Assembly (NCBI GenBank): GCA_014376785.1
Contig: JACMQW010000098.1
Span: forward strand, 1 to 64,000
Origin: Oligoflexia bacterium
Lineage (GTDB): Bacteria > Bdellovibrionota > UBA1018
Direction of reading: 5' to 3'
Length of the DNA stretch: 64,000 bases
The notes beneath the pieces were generated by a model. The model saw only the letters and a program-made list of their open reading frames with translations, had not been told where the DNA came from and did not search any database. Every line of letters starts with the position of its first letter. Positions within the stretch are counted from its first letter, which is position 1. This document shows positions 25,124 to 35,463 of this stretch, piece by piece. A program made the translations under genes and the position numbers.

Positions 25124-25845
25124 CCGGTAGCAACCTGCTTTAAACGCTCTTCAATCAGATGAGGATTTAGCCCTTCTTGAATCCCCAGCACGGCAGATTT
25201 CACCATTTCATCGGGCAAGGTTGCCTCCGAAGCAAGGCGTCTTCGACGGGCGGCAAGCGGCGAAAAGACAAAATTTGCGAAGAAGAACCCGTAAAGTACT
25301 GAAGCCATCGCGGACGCGATTCCCCGGCCGAGTTGCGCAGGATCATCCAGCTTAGCCAATGCAGTCAAAAGTCCAAGGGTCGCCCCCAGCGCGCCAATCG
25401 AGGGCGCCGCACCGGCTGCAATTTCCCAGACACGGACCGACGATTCTCCCTCTTGAATTTTCCTTTGAATGCTCGCATCGAAAAGTTCACGAATCGCGGA
25501 TTGGTCGAAGCCCGAGGTGAGGTAGCTCATTCCTTCTTTCAGAGAAACCCGTGAAGCGGTGACTTTCAGCGGATCAAGCGCGAGAAAACCTTCCTTTCGA
25601 GCGGTAGAAGCGAGTTCGATCAATTCTTTTTTCAGAGAATTCGTCGTTCCGCTCATGTCTTCCAAGGGTCTGAAAGCTTGAAAAAGGTCTCGATTCGGCG
25701 CACTGAGCGCTGTGGAGAGAAAGGTTCCGAGGATCACGAAGACGAGCGGGGCAGGTTGGAAAAGATCACTCAGCATTCCGCCGTTCCAAATGTGAACGAT
25801 TCCTAAAATGAGACTTCCTAAAAATAATCCAACTCCCGTTTTCAT
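25120..25845 (-). CDS. MotA-like stator protein
   Basis: A 241-residue membrane protein of the MotA/TolQ/ExbB group with four hydrophobic segments. The helix 3 and 4 signature is clear: AAGAAPSIGALGATLGLLTALAKLDDPAQLGRGIASAM followed by VLYGFFFANFVFSPLAARRR. The cytoplasmic loop between helices 2 and 3 is long, as in MotA. With MotB it would form a 5:2 stator that powers the flagellum, but no flagellar genes are nearby and the partner lacks its key aspartate, so a non-motility role is possible. First gene of the motA-motB-SIMPL unit. Confidence 0.85.
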   Translation of the reverse strand: MKTGVGLFLGSLILGIVHIWNGGMLSDLFQPAPLVFVILGTFLSTALSAPNRDLFQAFRPLEDMSGTTNSLKKELIELASTARKEGFLALDPLKVTASRVSLKEGMSYLTSGFDQSAIRELFDASIQRKIQEGESSVRVWEIAAGAAPSIGALGATLGLLTALAKLDDPAQLGRGIASAMASVLYGFFFANFVFSPLAARRRRLASEATLPDEMVKSAVLGIQEGLNPHLIEERLKQVATG

Positions 25846-26044
25846 CCAACTCCCGCTTTCATCGTCGTTTGCCGCACTTTCCGTGGGAGAGACCCGGATT
25901 TCTCACCCGTCTCGCTTTATGAAGGAAGGCCGGAGGTGAAGCCCCGCGCCCTCCTAGATTCTCTCTCGAAACCGTGTCAGTGTAACCCTTTAGGCCGAAG
26001 TGTCCAGTGACCAACCCCCATTCACCCTTCCCAGAAGGACATCC

Positions 26045-27406
26045 ATGTCGGTTCCAAGCGATCAACAAAAACCAACCTCTCCACACGAACTCAGTCTGAG
26101 CCTACGCATCATCCTCTTCCTCACGGATTTTCTTCTCCTCTCTGGACTGATTGCGGCTCTCTCGGTGATCGCTTCGCCGCGAACGGTCGGCTCCATCTCG
26201 ACTCATTTTTTCTTTCCGTTGATTCTCTTCCCCCTCGCTAGTTTTTTCGCGCACCGAACCTTCGGGGCGACTCCCGCGGAGGCCGCATTCGGAGTGAAAA
26301 GAAGACTTCCGGGAGGCGCTCGCGCGTCGCGCGGTTACGATTGGATTTTCTTACTCACGCCGGAAAACACTGAGCCGGGTTCGAAATTCCGAGGGTTTTT
26401 ATTTTTTGCGGCGTCGGCAGTCTTATTTTCGGGTGCTCAGGCATTCCTTTGGATGCGGGATCCGACCGTGCACCCACTCGGTGACCGCGTGATTCCCCTG
26501 CACGCTCCTCAAGGTTGGACCCCCCTTCCTTTTTTCTATGCAACTGGCGCGTTTCCGCTCGAGCTGAAAGCAAACAGTCTAGCGACCGGATCCTCACCCA
26601 AAAAGGAATTGAGCGTCGAGTACGGCCTTCCCTACGAAAAGGGACCACCCCATCGTTTTTTGGGAAAAATCGCTCTCTACTGGAGAGACCTCGATTCCCG
26701 GTTGGTTCTGTCGGGTCCGCAGACTCTCGCAACTCCCGGCACCCAAGACGAACTTCGCCGCTGCTCAAGGCAGTGGTTTGGGTGCGTGGAAGCTCGGCGT
26801 CGCATTTGGAAATACGCCGTGATTCCCGCACTTGAAAATCGCCTGATCGACCGAGCGGAATGGTTTCACGTTCCAAACGAATTTCTGCTCGAAGCCGAAC
26901 GTGCCCAAGGACTTTACGTGCGGTCAAAGTCTGAGCGAGGCAGAATCCGAGAGGCTTATTTTCTGATCGGTCCGAAAATGGCTAGCCAAGGATTTATATT
27001 AGATCGACCGGACCGCACGGAAGGGAATCAAGCATCGGAAACGTTGGCAAAAATCATCGGCAGCCTTCGACTTTCGCCCGACCTCGCCGCTCCCCGCGCT
27101 TTTTTGGACCCGAAGCTTGCGAAACTTCGAATCGGACCGGGGAGTTCTTTGAGTGATCTGATCACGGCAGAAGCACACCTCTTAGCGAAGGTATCGATTG
27201 AACCGAAGCAAGCCGAGTCTTTTTATCATTTGAGTGGAATTGGAATCACGCTCTACCGGATTGCCCGTCGAGAAGGACGAATCGAGCTTGCGGCCACTTC
27301 GAAATCGATTGTGAAAAACGCACTGAATTACGCACGCGATGTGGACCCGAAATCCGCCCGCTTGCCTGAGATGGAAAAATTCCAAGCGGAGGTCGATGCG
27401 AAATGA
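26045..27406 (+). CDS. Membrane protein of unknown function
   Basis: A 453-residue protein starting at MSVPSDQQKPTS, which is preceded by AGAAGGA at good spacing; the track start 15 codons upstream lacks this. Two or three hydrophobic segments near the N-terminus (IILFLTDFLLLSGLIAAL, FFFPLILFPLASFFA, and one after residue 115) resemble an RDD-type arrangement, with RTFGATPAEAAFGVKRR between them. The remaining 320 residues look soluble and unrecognised. It ends in a four-base overlap with the pseudouridine synthase gene. I cannot assign a function. Confidence 0.75.
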   Translation: MSVPSDQQKPTSPHELSLSLRIILFLTDFLLLSGLIAALSVIASPRTVGSISTHFFFPLILFPLASFFAHRTFGATPAEAAFGVKRRLPGGARASRGYDWIFLLTPENTEPGSKFRGFLFFAASAVLFSGAQAFLWMRDPTVHPLGDRVIPLHAPQGWTPLPFFYATGAFPLELKANSLATGSSPKKELSVEYGLPYEKGPPHRFLGKIALYWRDLDSRLVLSGPQTLATPGTQDELRRCSRQWFGCVEARRRIWKYAVIPALENRLIDRAEWFHVPNEFLLEAERAQGLYVRSKSERGRIREAYFLIGPKMASQGFILDRPDRTEGNQASETLAKIIGSLRLSPDLAAPRAFLDPKLAKLRIGPGSSLSDLITAEAHLLAKVSIEPKQAESFYHLSGIGITLYRIARREGRIELAATSKSIVKNALNYARDVDPKSARLPEMEKFQAEVDAK

Positions 27407-28437
27407 TGCAAACTCTTGTGACTCTTGAAATCAAAGGCGACGGAAAAAGGAGGCTGGAAGAGCTCTTGGCCGCCGCCATTGAAAAATTAGCTCACGATTC
27501 TTCGGTGCGTGAAGCCTTTCTCAGGCATCCGTTACTGCAGTCGGTTCCGCCGAGCGCATTGCTTGGAAAAATTTCTCGCAAACGGGCAGCGAGAGTGATC
27601 GAAGCAGGTCTCCTCTCGAGTGACGATGGACGAGAACTCATCGGAGATGCGCTCTTTGGCAGAGGCCGTGAAATCGAAACAACCATCCCGCTTGCGCTGC
27701 TCCTTGGTGAGCTTGGTCTGATGCCTCCCTCGCTTTCACCTGGACTGCCACCGGTCCAAATTCTCTTTGAGAACGAAGACTGCTTGGCAGTTTACAAACC
27801 CCATGACTTGCCTTCTGCCCCACTCAGGTCCGACGAAACGGATTCCGCAGTCCATCGCACCTTAGCCTATTTTGCGAAATTGCCCATTCTTCGGGATAAC
27901 CCTCTCGAACCGGGACTGATGCATCGACTGGACACCGGCACGAGCGGCGCTTTGCTTTTCGTAAAATCGGCGGAAGCCTTCACAAGAATCGGAAAAATTT
28001 GGAATAGTGGCCAGGTAAAAAAAGATTACCGCGCACGCGTCGCGCTTGAACCCGGCGCACCTCGACTGACCACCGGTAGGATAGAGCTCTTGCTCGGGCA
28101 CGACGCGAAGTCCAAAAGAAAAATGCGGGTCATCCGAGGTCCGCAGGATGCAAAATTAATTCGCGGAGACGCTCAGCGAGCCTTAAGTGAAATCCTTCGC
28201 GTAAATCCCCTGGCTCAGGAGAGTTTGGACGTTTCGATCCGAATCGAGACGGGAGTTCACCATCAGATTCGCGCAACGCTCTCTCACCTCGGAGCGCCGC
28301 TGCTTGGAGACTCCATCTATGGGGGACGCGAGGAAGCGAGACTTTGGCTGCATGCTTGGAAAATCCTCATTCCCACAGGTGCAGGAAAGTCCCTGGAGAT
28401 CGTTGCTCCCTTGCCGGCAGATTGGCCTACGGGATGA
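27403..28437 (+). CDS. RluA-family RNA pseudouridine synthase
   Basis: A 344-residue enzyme. Residues about 120-340 are the RluA catalytic domain: ILFENEDCLAVYKPHDLPSAP, the catalytic aspartate motif MHRLDTGTSGALLFVKS, and the late VHHQIRATLSHLGAPLLGDSIYGG. It isomerises uridine to pseudouridine in rRNA or tRNA. The 110-residue N-terminal part is unlike the S4 domain usually found in this family and may be a lineage-specific RNA-binding element. The target site cannot be told. It is the last gene before a 385-base non-coding stretch. Confidence 0.9.
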   Translation: MMQTLVTLEIKGDGKRRLEELLAAAIEKLAHDSSVREAFLRHPLLQSVPPSALLGKISRKRAARVIEAGLLSSDDGRELIGDALFGRGREIETTIPLALLLGELGLMPPSLSPGLPPVQILFENEDCLAVYKPHDLPSAPLRSDETDSAVHRTLAYFAKLPILRDNPLEPGLMHRLDTGTSGALLFVKSAEAFTRIGKIWNSGQVKKDYRARVALEPGAPRLTTGRIELLLGHDAKSKRKMRVIRGPQDAKLIRGDAQRALSEILRVNPLAQESLDVSIRIETGVHHQIRATLSHLGAPLLGDSIYGGREEARLWLHAWKILIPTGAGKSLEIVAPLPADWPTG

Positions 28438-28599
28438 GCGAAAATCGTAACTCAAGCACGCCCTGCGCGAGAGCAACGACCTCTGGGGTTGTCTGAAGAT
28501 TCAGTCGACCTGAATCCCTTTTTAAATCCGTGACAAAGATTTGTGACAGAATTCTGCAAATGAGTCTGCATTCTAAATTGGCGTTTTAAATTTTCATGA

Positions 28600-28822
28600 G
28601 GTCCGGAGGATGAGAAAAAACTTTTACCGGAGATCTGAATTGAAATCTCTCCTGATTTCGATGTCGTCCTCATCCTAAGGCCTCCTCATTACTTTGGGGG
28701 GAGAAGGAGTAATTGTCAAAAATCACCACTACCCCTTGGGGGGTGTGTGACTCGAACCCCAACCGATAGTAGGTCCTAGGCCCTCGCTCTCGATTGAAAT
28801 CATTCGCCAATTACTCCTCTCG
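28600..28822 (+). promoter_or_regulatory. Structured leader with mutually exclusive pairings before corA
   Basis: The 385-base gap between the pseudouridine synthase and corA is non-coding and full of complementary segments. AGGATGAG (28607) pairs with CTCATCCT (28669). ATTACT (28688) pairs with AGTAAT (28708). AGGAGTAATTG (28705-28715) also pairs perfectly over 11 bp with CAATTACTCCT (28808-28818). That last strand in turn pairs with GAGTAA overlapping the ATG (28825-28830). ACCCC-TTGG-GGGGT (28731-28744) is an independent hairpin. The 1:2, 2:3 and 3:4 pairings exclude one another, as in a riboswitch or attenuator that hides the start. It does not resemble the M-box that I know. The first 160 bases of the gap hold nothing else I can name. 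Confidence 0.45.
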
Positions 28823-29848
28823 ATGAGTAACCCCCGAGTGAATCGGGGCATTTCATGCGTTGCAGAAAACGAAAAAAATGCGATGAAAAGACTCATGAGC
28901 GACCTTTCAGATGAACGTCCCCAGCCCCAGAAACTTGCGTCGAATTGGACGGATTTTGAAACGGTGAATGAGGATTGCCATGAGCCCCTGCTCGAACTCG
29001 GCCTGGCCCCTCGCCTAGTCGACATCGCGCTTTCCCCCGGCGTCTTGCCACGGGTCGAAGTTGAGGGAGACACGACCCTCATCCTGCTCAGGGTATTCGA
29101 TGCGACGGCAGATAAGCGGGCGGCCAGCACTCGCGAACTCACTCGCAAGCTTGGAATATTTGTCCGAGGGGACGAAATCATTACGGTCCATCGCTTTCCG
29201 ACCGCAAATGTTCCGAAGTTTTTTGAGAAGGTGACCAGACGCGATGCCATTCTTTCTCACCTCTTTGATCGGATGCTCATTACTTATTCAGACGCTTTGA
29301 ATGAGAGCGACGAACATTTCGACTCGCTGGAAGAGAGCGTCTTTCAAGCGACCCTCGCGAATCCCTTCCACCTCCGCGAGGGTTATTATTTCAAACGTCG
29401 CCTCAATATCATCCGTAAAATCCTCCGCATGACCCAAGACATGCTCGACACATTAGTTGCGCTGCCTGGCTGGGAAAAACACGCTCCGGCTTACCGGCTG
29501 GGCACCCGGAAGCGCCTTACGCACGCCATCGCTAATAGTGAGTCTCTCCTGGAAGCCATGAACCACCTCCTGGCACTTCAGCTCGCAATCGTTTCTCAAA
29601 AAACGAATGAAGCCAGCCAGCGGACAAACGAAGTGATGCGAGTGCTGACGGTTTTCAGCGCTTATTTTTTGCCACTGTCTTTTATCGCTGGGGTGTATGG
29701 GATGAATTTCGCCCATATGCCCGAGCTCACGGCTCGTTATGGGTACCCTGCGGTTCTTTGCCTGATGGTGTCGATTGCGGTCGGTATTACCGTGTGGTTT
29801 CGAAAGCGCGGATGGATGGATGGGATCAATCTCGGAAAGGGACGATGA
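28823..29848 (+). CDS. CorA-family divalent metal transporter
   Basis: A 341-residue inner-membrane channel for Mg2+ (or Co2+, Ni2+, Zn2+). The cytosolic funnel domain starts around residue 40 (NWTDFETVNEDCHEPLLELGL) and the C-terminus has the two membrane helices with the selectivity motif GVYGMNFAH, then a basic tail. There is no Shine-Dalgarno sequence before the ATG at 28823; an alternative start is the ATG at 28883 (MKRLMSDLSD), and family similarity would allow either. The start region pairs with upstream leader sequence, hinting at control by RNA structure. The stop overlaps the convergent gene by 23 bases. Confidence 0.88.
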   Translation: MSNPRVNRGISCVAENEKNAMKRLMSDLSDERPQPQKLASNWTDFETVNEDCHEPLLELGLAPRLVDIALSPGVLPRVEVEGDTTLILLRVFDATADKRAASTRELTRKLGIFVRGDEIITVHRFPTANVPKFFEKVTRRDAILSHLFDRMLITYSDALNESDEHFDSLEESVFQATLANPFHLREGYYFKRRLNIIRKILRMTQDMLDTLVALPGWEKHAPAYRLGTRKRLTHAIANSESLLEAMNHLLALQLAIVSQKTNEASQRTNEVMRVLTVFSAYFLPLSFIAGVYGMNFAHMPELTARYGYPAVLCLMVSIAVGITVWFRKRGWMDGINLGKGR

Positions 29849-30485
29849 TGAAGAGCAGGCTTTCTTTGGGCGGTTTCCGAAACCAGTATTCGACTTCACT
29901 TGCACGAGTCATGTTCGCTGGATCATAAACTGCCATGACTTGCCCAGGGTCTTCAGGCTTCTTTAAACCGTCCAAAATCTCGTAATCCTTTGCATAAATG
30001 GGGACATATTCACTCTTATTCCAGACGAGACTTGCTGAACGAAGCGGGTTCAAATCTAGATCGAATGTGACGGCATAAGTGACGTCCCGATCTGCTACGC
30101 CTGCTAATTCTCGCGCCTTCGCGCTCGCATCGACTGGAGCAAGATTCCATAAATGCGAGCTGGCATCACGGTCACTCCCCGTTTTTAAGGCCTGCTTTAA
30201 GCGTGTCCAGTGGAATTGGCGAACGACCACTTTGTGTCCAGTATGACTGTGCGCTTTCAACCCTTCACGGAGCGTCGTCTCTAAATCTTGCCATCGATGA
30301 ATTTGCACTATCTGGCTAGGATTTTCGACGACGAGCGAATCATAAAGATTTAAGGACGTGATCAGTCCCAAACATTCGTCTTCTCCGGCAAGAACTGACT
30401 GCGCCGAAAAGATCATTCCAAGTGCGATACAAGTAACCAGACCTTTAGTTCGATTCCGAGCCCTTGCCGCGGAAAAATACGTCAA
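29826..30485 (-). CDS. Exported protein of unknown function in the prkA operon
   Basis: A 219-residue protein with a signal peptide (TKGLVTCIALGMIFSAQSVLAG) and a mature part I do not recognise, including VVVRQFHWTRLKQALKTG and YVPIYAKDYEILDGL. Its start overlaps the spoVR stop by four bases, so it is the last gene of prkA-DUF444-spoVR. An exported tail gene is not a standard part of that module. It could be a lineage-specific accessory or simply a passenger. Confidence 0.7.
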   Translation of the reverse strand: MTYFSAARARNRTKGLVTCIALGMIFSAQSVLAGEDECLGLITSLNLYDSLVVENPSQIVQIHRWQDLETTLREGLKAHSHTGHKVVVRQFHWTRLKQALKTGSDRDASSHLWNLAPVDASAKARELAGVADRDVTYAVTFDLDLNPLRSASLVWNKSEYVPIYAKDYEILDGLKKPEDPGQVMAVYDPANMTRASEVEYWFRKPPKESLLFIIVPFRD

Positions 30486-32020
30486 GTGAGCTTCTCTGAA
30501 AAATCATCTTCACCCAGGCCGTCGACTGCAGGCACATAAGTGTAGAGCTTTTTCTGATTTTCCACTTCGGTCTCTAAATTCACGGGGCGCTTCCAAATTG
30601 CAGCCAGCGAACGCATCGTTTCTTTCGTCCATTTCGCGTCCAAGTCCATTCCCATGTGCTTGTGCCAAAGCAAGAGTTCGCCTTTATTCCCCAAATTCCC
30701 GTCGGTGACGTAAATGAAGGGCTGACCGCGGTTCGTGAGTTGGAAAAGGAGCTTCTCTTTCACCTTCTTATAATCCCGGTCAATGATCTCGTACTGATTC
30801 GTTCGTTTGTTGAACCCGTAATTATAAAGCTTCTGGCGTTCACAAAAATCAGCCGTCATGTACTGATCAATAAACGTGATGTCGTTGCATACTTTTCGAA
30901 CTTCAAAGATTTTTTGGCGACCGAGCCCGAGTTTTTTATCCCAGTTCGCAGCAACTCGGAGGTCATCACACTCGTCGAATTCCTTACCAAACGCTCCCCG
31001 GTCCCAACGGTCTTCAATGTCCCGAAAGAGTTCAATTCCGACTTTATAAGGGTTTAGGCGACCAGGCTGAGTCACTAGAGTTCCCGCATGGGAATCACAG
31101 AAGTCGATGACCTCAGACGCCTTCAGCGCTTTAGTGGTCATGATTTTCGAATGCCAATAAGAAGCCCAGCCTTCGTTCATGATTTTAGTCTGCGCCTGGG
31201 GCGCAAAATAATAGGCCTCGTCTCGCAACATGGCGAGCACATCGTGCTCCCAGGGTTGCAACGGAGCGTTCGCAAGCAGAAACGCGAGCACGTCTTTCAT
31301 CGGCGACGGCGGGTTTTTCAGTTCCTTTTTAGCCTGCTCAGCTGCAATGACCTTCTGTTCAGCCAAATACTGCGGAGGATTAATAAATTTCTCCATGTAA
31401 CCTCGGTCCACTTTCAAACGGCCCGCCTCCCTCTCCACTTCATCATCTGAATCGGTGCGAGCAGAAGTTCGAAGGTCTGCGCGAGGGCTCGGCGCAAAGG
31501 GCGCGAAGGGATCGATTAAGTTTTCAATCGCGAGAACCCGGTCAATAAAGTCCTCTACTTTTTCTTGGCCGAGCTTTTCCATGAGACTTCGTATCCGAAC
31601 GGCGTGATTCGCCATCGTATCCAGCATTTTGCGATTCGTTTTTGAGAACCAATAATTATTTTTAAAAAAATCGACGTGCCCGAAGACGTGGGCCATCACG
31701 GTTTTCTGTTCGACCATGGTGTTTGATTTCATGAGGTAGGCGTACGAAGGATTCGTGTTGATCACCATTTCATAGATCTTCTGAAGTCCGTACTCGTAGC
31801 CTTTTGAGAGCTGGTCGAAATCCATTCCGAAACGCCAATGCGGATAGCGCACGGGAAAACCGCCATAGGCCGCGAAGGCGTTCATCTGGTCGTGATCGAT
31901 CATTTCAAATATCGTGTCGAAAAAATCGAGTCCATACCCGCGGGCGTAGCCTTCGATTTCATCCCGTACACGCTTTAATTCCGGAGTGAGGTCCGAGCTA
32001 TCGAATCCGTATGCCATCAC
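30482..32020 (-). CDS. SpoVR-family protein
   Basis: A 512-residue cytoplasmic protein of the SpoVR family, of normal length. Family segments include [43 protein letters not shown] near residues 75-115, the histidine-rich [14 protein letters not shown], and [13 protein letters not shown]-like sequence ([14 protein letters not shown]) near 280. The function is unknown at the molecular level; in enterobacteria (YcgB) it acts with the PrkA kinase and the DUF444 protein in stationary-phase and stress responses. It overlaps the DUF444 gene before it by four bases. Confidence 0.93.
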   Translation of the reverse strand: MMAYGFDSSDLTPELKRVRDEIEGYARGYGLDFFDTIFEMIDHDQMNAFAAYGGFPVRYPHWRFGMDFDQLSKGYEYGLQKIYEMVINTNPSYAYLMKSNTMVEQKTVMAHVFGHVDFFKNNYWFSKTNRKMLDTMANHAVRIRSLMEKLGQEKVEDFIDRVLAIENLIDPFAPFAPSPRADLRTSARTDSDDEVEREAGRLKVDRGYMEKFINPPQYLAEQKVIAAEQAKKELKNPPSPMKDVLAFLLANAPLQPWEHDVLAMLRDEAYYFAPQAQTKIMNEGWASYWHSKIMTTKALKASEVIDFCDSHAGTLVTQPGRLNPYKVGIELFRDIEDRWDRGAFGKEFDECDDLRVAANWDKKLGLGRQKIFEVRKVCNDITFIDQYMTADFCERQKLYNYGFNKRTNQYEIIDRDYKKVKEKLLFQLTNRGQPFIYVTDGNLGNKGELLLWHKHMGMDLDAKWTKETMRSLAAIWKRPVNLETEVENQKKLYTYVPAVDGLGEDDFSEKLT

Positions 32021-33138
32021 TTCCCCTTACCCAAGAAGTCCTTAATGGACTGTAAGATGCCTTCTTTATTTTCAATTCTAGAGAGCAGCACTTCTTCGTG
32101 ATTTTCGCCGAAGTAGGCGGCGAGATCTTTGTAAAACTGTCCGGATCCGTACCGAGATTCCACCTGTCCATAACAAAACGTATTCACCTTTGGCAGCAGA
32201 GAGTTTTGCATCATCTCTAAACAGAGCTTCGTGTCTTCGCCCGACCAATTATCTCCGTCGGAAAAATGGAAAGGATAGATGTTCCACTCAGAAGGGGGAT
32301 AATGCGTGTCAATCAGCGACTCGCAGAGCTTATAGGCAGAAGAAATGAGAGTCCCCCCCGATTCGCGCGTGCGGTAAAAAGTGTCCTCGTCAACTTCTCG
32401 GGCGGTGGCATCATGGATAATGTAGCGTGTTTCGATGCCTTTGTATTGGGAGCGAAGCCAAGTGTCGATCCAAAACGCTTCTGTCCGGACGATCTCTTTT
32501 TGCTCATCACCCATCGAACCAGAAACGTCCATCATGTAGATGATGACGGCCGAGTTTTCGTGCTTCACATCAGACTTCCACGAACGAAAACGGAAATCTT
32601 TTTTGATCGGAATGATCATCGGCTTATCGGGATTATAAACTCCCGAAGCAATCTGCCGCTTCAAGGCTTCTTTAAAGGTTCGTTTGAAATGTCTGAGACT
32701 GTTCGGACCCTGAGACGCGATCGACGTGTACTTATCGACTTTCGATTTCAAAGTTTTGTGGCCGCGTGGCTCGATCTTCGGAAGCTGAAGCTCCTCACCG
32801 AGAATTTCTGCAAGCTCCGCAAGTGAGAGTTCTACTTCGAGATCGTGCTTACCCTCACCTTGTCCGGCTTCTCCCTGCCCCGGTTCATCCCCTTCTTCCG
32901 GCTCTCCTCCCGCAATCGCATCGCCCGGCTCGCCTTTTCCTTGGCCCACGCCACCCTGTTCTTTATCACCATAGCGAAAGCGCGGAATTTCGATTTGGGG
33001 AATCGGGATCGAAACGAGTTCCTTCCCCTTCCGGCCGATCATCTCGCCGTGGGTGATGTATTTTTTCAGATTCTTTTTGATCATTCCCTTAACGATATTT
33101 CTAAATCGGGAATGATCCTGGCGAATGGATGAACTCAT
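32017..33138 (-). CDS. DUF444 (YeaH-like) protein
   Basis: A 373-residue protein. I start it at [20 protein letters not shown], preceded by GGAGGT at ideal spacing; the track start is 13 codons upstream inside the intergenic hairpin. Residues 70-110 are a low-complexity Gly/Glu/Gln linker. The C-terminal half is a von Willebrand A-like domain with the metal-binding [12 protein letters not shown] near residue 205, then [16 protein letters not shown] and [15 protein letters not shown]. It is the standard companion of PrkA and SpoVR, possibly a scaffold or target of the kinase. Confidence 0.93.
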   Translation of the reverse strand: MSSSIRQDHSRFRNIVKGMIKKNLKKYITHGEMIGRKGKELVSIPIPQIEIPRFRYGDKEQGGVGQGKGEPGDAIAGGEPEEGDEPGQGEAGQGEGKHDLEVELSLAELAEILGEELQLPKIEPRGHKTLKSKVDKYTSIASQGPNSLRHFKRTFKEALKRQIASGVYNPDKPMIIPIKKDFRFRSWKSDVKHENSAVIIYMMDVSGSMGDEQKEIVRTEAFWIDTWLRSQYKGIETRYIIHDATAREVDEDTFYRTRESGGTLISSAYKLCESLIDTHYPPSEWNIYPFHFSDGDNWSGEDTKLCLEMMQNSLLPKVNTFCYGQVESRYGSGQFYKDLAAYFGENHEEVLLSRIENKEGILQSIKDFLGKGK

Positions 33139-33155
33139 AGACCTCCAGTGAGGAG

Positions 33156-33186
33156 GCGGGGAAATCGCCCAAAGCAATTTCCCCGC
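33156..33186 (-). promoter_or_regulatory. 10-bp hairpin between prkA and DUF444 gene
   Basis: GCGGGGAAAT and ATTTCCCCGC form a perfect stem with an 11-base loop, 18 bases upstream of the DUF444 start and about 55 bases after the prkA stop. There is no T-run on the transcribed strand, so it is more likely an mRNA-stabilising or processing hairpin that lets prkA and the downstream genes differ in level than a full terminator. Confidence 0.5.
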
Positions 33187-33240
33187 TGGACTGAAACATT
33201 AATGGGCATTAAGCATTCTTGTGCCCAACCCTGAAACAAA

Positions 33241-35367
33241 CTACGAGCGCTTTTTCGCATCCCCACGCGCAAAGATACTCGCGACGTAATTCAGAACATC
33301 CGTGGCAGAAATCTCATCGTAACCGAAGTTCTTAATCAGACGCGATTTCACGATGTCGATCTTCTCCTGCGTTTGGCGATCGACCACGTTTGAAACCAGG
33401 GAGGTCAGCTTGATCGTGTCCTTTTGGTCTTCGAAAAGTTTCAACTCGAGTGCCTTGTGTAGGCGCTCGTTCATTCGGTAGTCGAAAGTCTTTCCTTCGA
33501 TGGCCAGAGCACCGATGTAATTCATGATCTCGCGGCGAAAATCTTCCTTCCGAGATTCCGGAATTTCGATTTTTTCCTCGATCGAACGCATTAGACGCTC
33601 ATCGGGTTCCTCGTCCTGACCTGTGTATTTGTTTTTCACCCGCTCACGCTGAGTATAAGCCTTCACACTATCGATGTAGTTTCCGCAAAGTTTCGCAATC
33701 GCGTCTTCGTCCGCCGAAATCGCACGCTGGACTTCGTTTTTAATGATGTCCTCGTATTCTTGCTTCACCACATCTACAAGCTCTCGGTAATGCTTCCTGC
33801 GGTCCTCTGAAGCGATGAGCGCGTGATGTTTCAGTCCGCTATCGAGTTCATTCAAAACCATAAACGGATTAATGCATCCGACGTCGCCGTTTTTATCATT
33901 CACGAGCGCATTCGATATCTTATCCTGAACATACCGAGGAGAAATACCGTCCAAGCCTTCACGAATGGCGTCTTTTCGCAATTCCTTCACGTTGTCTTCC
34001 GTCCAACCCGAAAGCGTCTTTCCATCGTAGAGCTTCATTTTTTGGAGCATGGAAACGTTTGCTTTTTTCGGGATCTCCAACCTAGAAAGAACAGCCCACA
34101 TCGCTGCAACTTCGATCGTGTGCGGAGCGATCGACTTTCCTTTGATGCGGTTTGGGTTGAAGTCTTTCTCGTAGATCTTAATTTCTTCCTTCAACTTCGT
34201 AATGTACGGAACGTCAATCTTCACCGTTCGATCGCGAAGTGCTTCCATAAACTCATTATTCTGAAGCTTTCGAAATTCGGGTTCGTTCGTGTGACCGATG
34301 ATCACGAGATCAATGTCGGTCTGCGCGAATTTTTTTGGTTTAATCTTATGCTCTTGCGAAGCTGTCAGCAAATCATAGAGGAAAGCGACGTCGAGCTTCA
34401 AAACCTCGATGAATTCAACCATCCCTCGGTTTCCGACGTTAAACTCGCCATCGAAATTGAAAGCTCGCGGATCCGAATCCGAACCGTACTCCGCGATTTT
34501 CCGGTAGTTAATATCCCCGGTGAGCTCTGTGGAGTCCTGGTTTTTTTCGTCTTTAGGCTGGAACGTGCCAATTCCAATCCGATCTTTTTCGGAAAGCACG
34601 AGCCTCTGAATCCGAATATGGCCCAGCACCTTCATCCAGTCGCCGTCGTAGCGCTTTAAAAACTCACGGAAAATAAAGCGCGATGCGGGATCCAGATCGC
34701 CCGTAATCGTCACTTTGTACTGAGATTTATTCCCCCGGTTCAGTTCTTCGATGGCTTTTGCCCGAAGCTCTTCCGGAATGAGCTTCAGCGGCTCTTCATG
34801 CATCGGGGAAATCACTTCACGTGCTCCCCCTAAAATGTCCGAAAATTTTCCTTCCGGGTCCACCCACTTGAAAGTGTACATTGCGCCCGCGTCCGAACGG
34901 GAATAGGTTTCGATTCCTTTTTTGAGCAACCTTGCGATGGTTGATTTCGCCGATCCGACTGGACCATGGAGGAGTAAAACCCTTTTCTCGGTGCCATAAC
35001 CCAGAGCCGCCGACTTGAAAAAATTAACCAGCTTCATGAGCTGAACGTCGAGACCAAATACCGCGTCGCGGCCGTTTTCGATCGGATCATCAAAGAACTG
35101 GTAGCGCGTGATGTTCTTTTTATATTCGAGGTAGTTCGTCGCTCCATACGTCATGATCATGTCGTACATGCGTTGGAAGGAATTCCGAACGATCGCAGGA
35201 TTTGCCTTTACGGTATCGAGGTATTCGAAAAAATTTCCTTCCCAAGATTGGTGGCGAAAATCTTCTACTACACGCTTATCATTTAAAATTTTCTGCCAGT
35301 CTAAGGTGGAGGCAGCGGCGGTAGCGCTCGTCGAATTCGTGGACGGTGTTCCAGAAGATGAGGTCAT
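33241..35367 (-). CDS. prkA: PrkA-type serine protein kinase
   Basis: A 708-residue AAA+-like kinase (YeaG in E. coli). I start at [14 protein letters not shown], preceded by AGAAGGA; the longer track ORF runs back into the divergent pmbA gene. The first 30 residues are a Ser/Thr/Ala-rich tail. The core has [24 protein letters not shown], the P-loop [17 protein letters not shown] near residue 115, and a C-terminal kinase-like region with [12 protein letters not shown]. It is the first gene of prkA-DUF444-spoVR, a module for nutrient stress and stationary phase. A 96-base divergent promoter region separates it from pmbA. Confidence 0.95.
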   Translation of the reverse strand: MTSSSGTPSTNSTSATAAASTLDWQKILNDKRVVEDFRHQSWEGNFFEYLDTVKANPAIVRNSFQRMYDMIMTYGATNYLEYKKNITRYQFFDDPIENGRDAVFGLDVQLMKLVNFFKSAALGYGTEKRVLLLHGPVGSAKSTIARLLKKGIETYSRSDAGAMYTFKWVDPEGKFSDILGGAREVISPMHEEPLKLIPEELRAKAIEELNRGNKSQYKVTITGDLDPASRFIFREFLKRYDGDWMKVLGHIRIQRLVLSEKDRIGIGTFQPKDEKNQDSTELTGDINYRKIAEYGSDSDPRAFNFDGEFNVGNRGMVEFIEVLKLDVAFLYDLLTASQEHKIKPKKFAQTDIDLVIIGHTNEPEFRKLQNNEFMEALRDRTVKIDVPYITKLKEEIKIYEKDFNPNRIKGKSIAPHTIEVAAMWAVLSRLEIPKKANVSMLQKMKLYDGKTLSGWTEDNVKELRKDAIREGLDGISPRYVQDKISNALVNDKNGDVGCINPFMVLNELDSGLKHHALIASEDRRKHYRELVDVVKQEYEDIIKNEVQRAISADEDAIAKLCGNYIDSVKAYTQRERVKNKYTGQDEEPDERLMRSIEEKIEIPESRKEDFRREIMNYIGALAIEGKTFDYRMNERLHKALELKLFEDQKDTIKLTSLVSNVVDRQTQEKIDIVKSRLIKNFGYDEISATDVLNYVASIFARGDAKKRS

Positions 35368-35463
35368 CGATGAATCCTTCTCTCGTCCGCCAGATCCGTT
35401 TGGCGGCTCATTGCTTAAGATTTTACCTTTGCAGTCGGGCACTTGTAAAGTTACCCTCCATTT

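Noticed and set aside
28738-28765. TTCGA-containing segment on the minus strand that looked like a tRNA T-arm
   Set aside because: The flanking bases do not pair as a T-stem and no acceptor or anticodon arm can be folded.
28600-28822. Known M-box magnesium riboswitch before corA
   Set aside because: I could not find its conserved core; the leader pairings are different, so it is reported only as an unnamed structure.
33823-34659. 278-codon plus-strand ORF inside prkA
   Set aside because: It is antisense to a firmly identified conserved gene and has no protein family resemblance.
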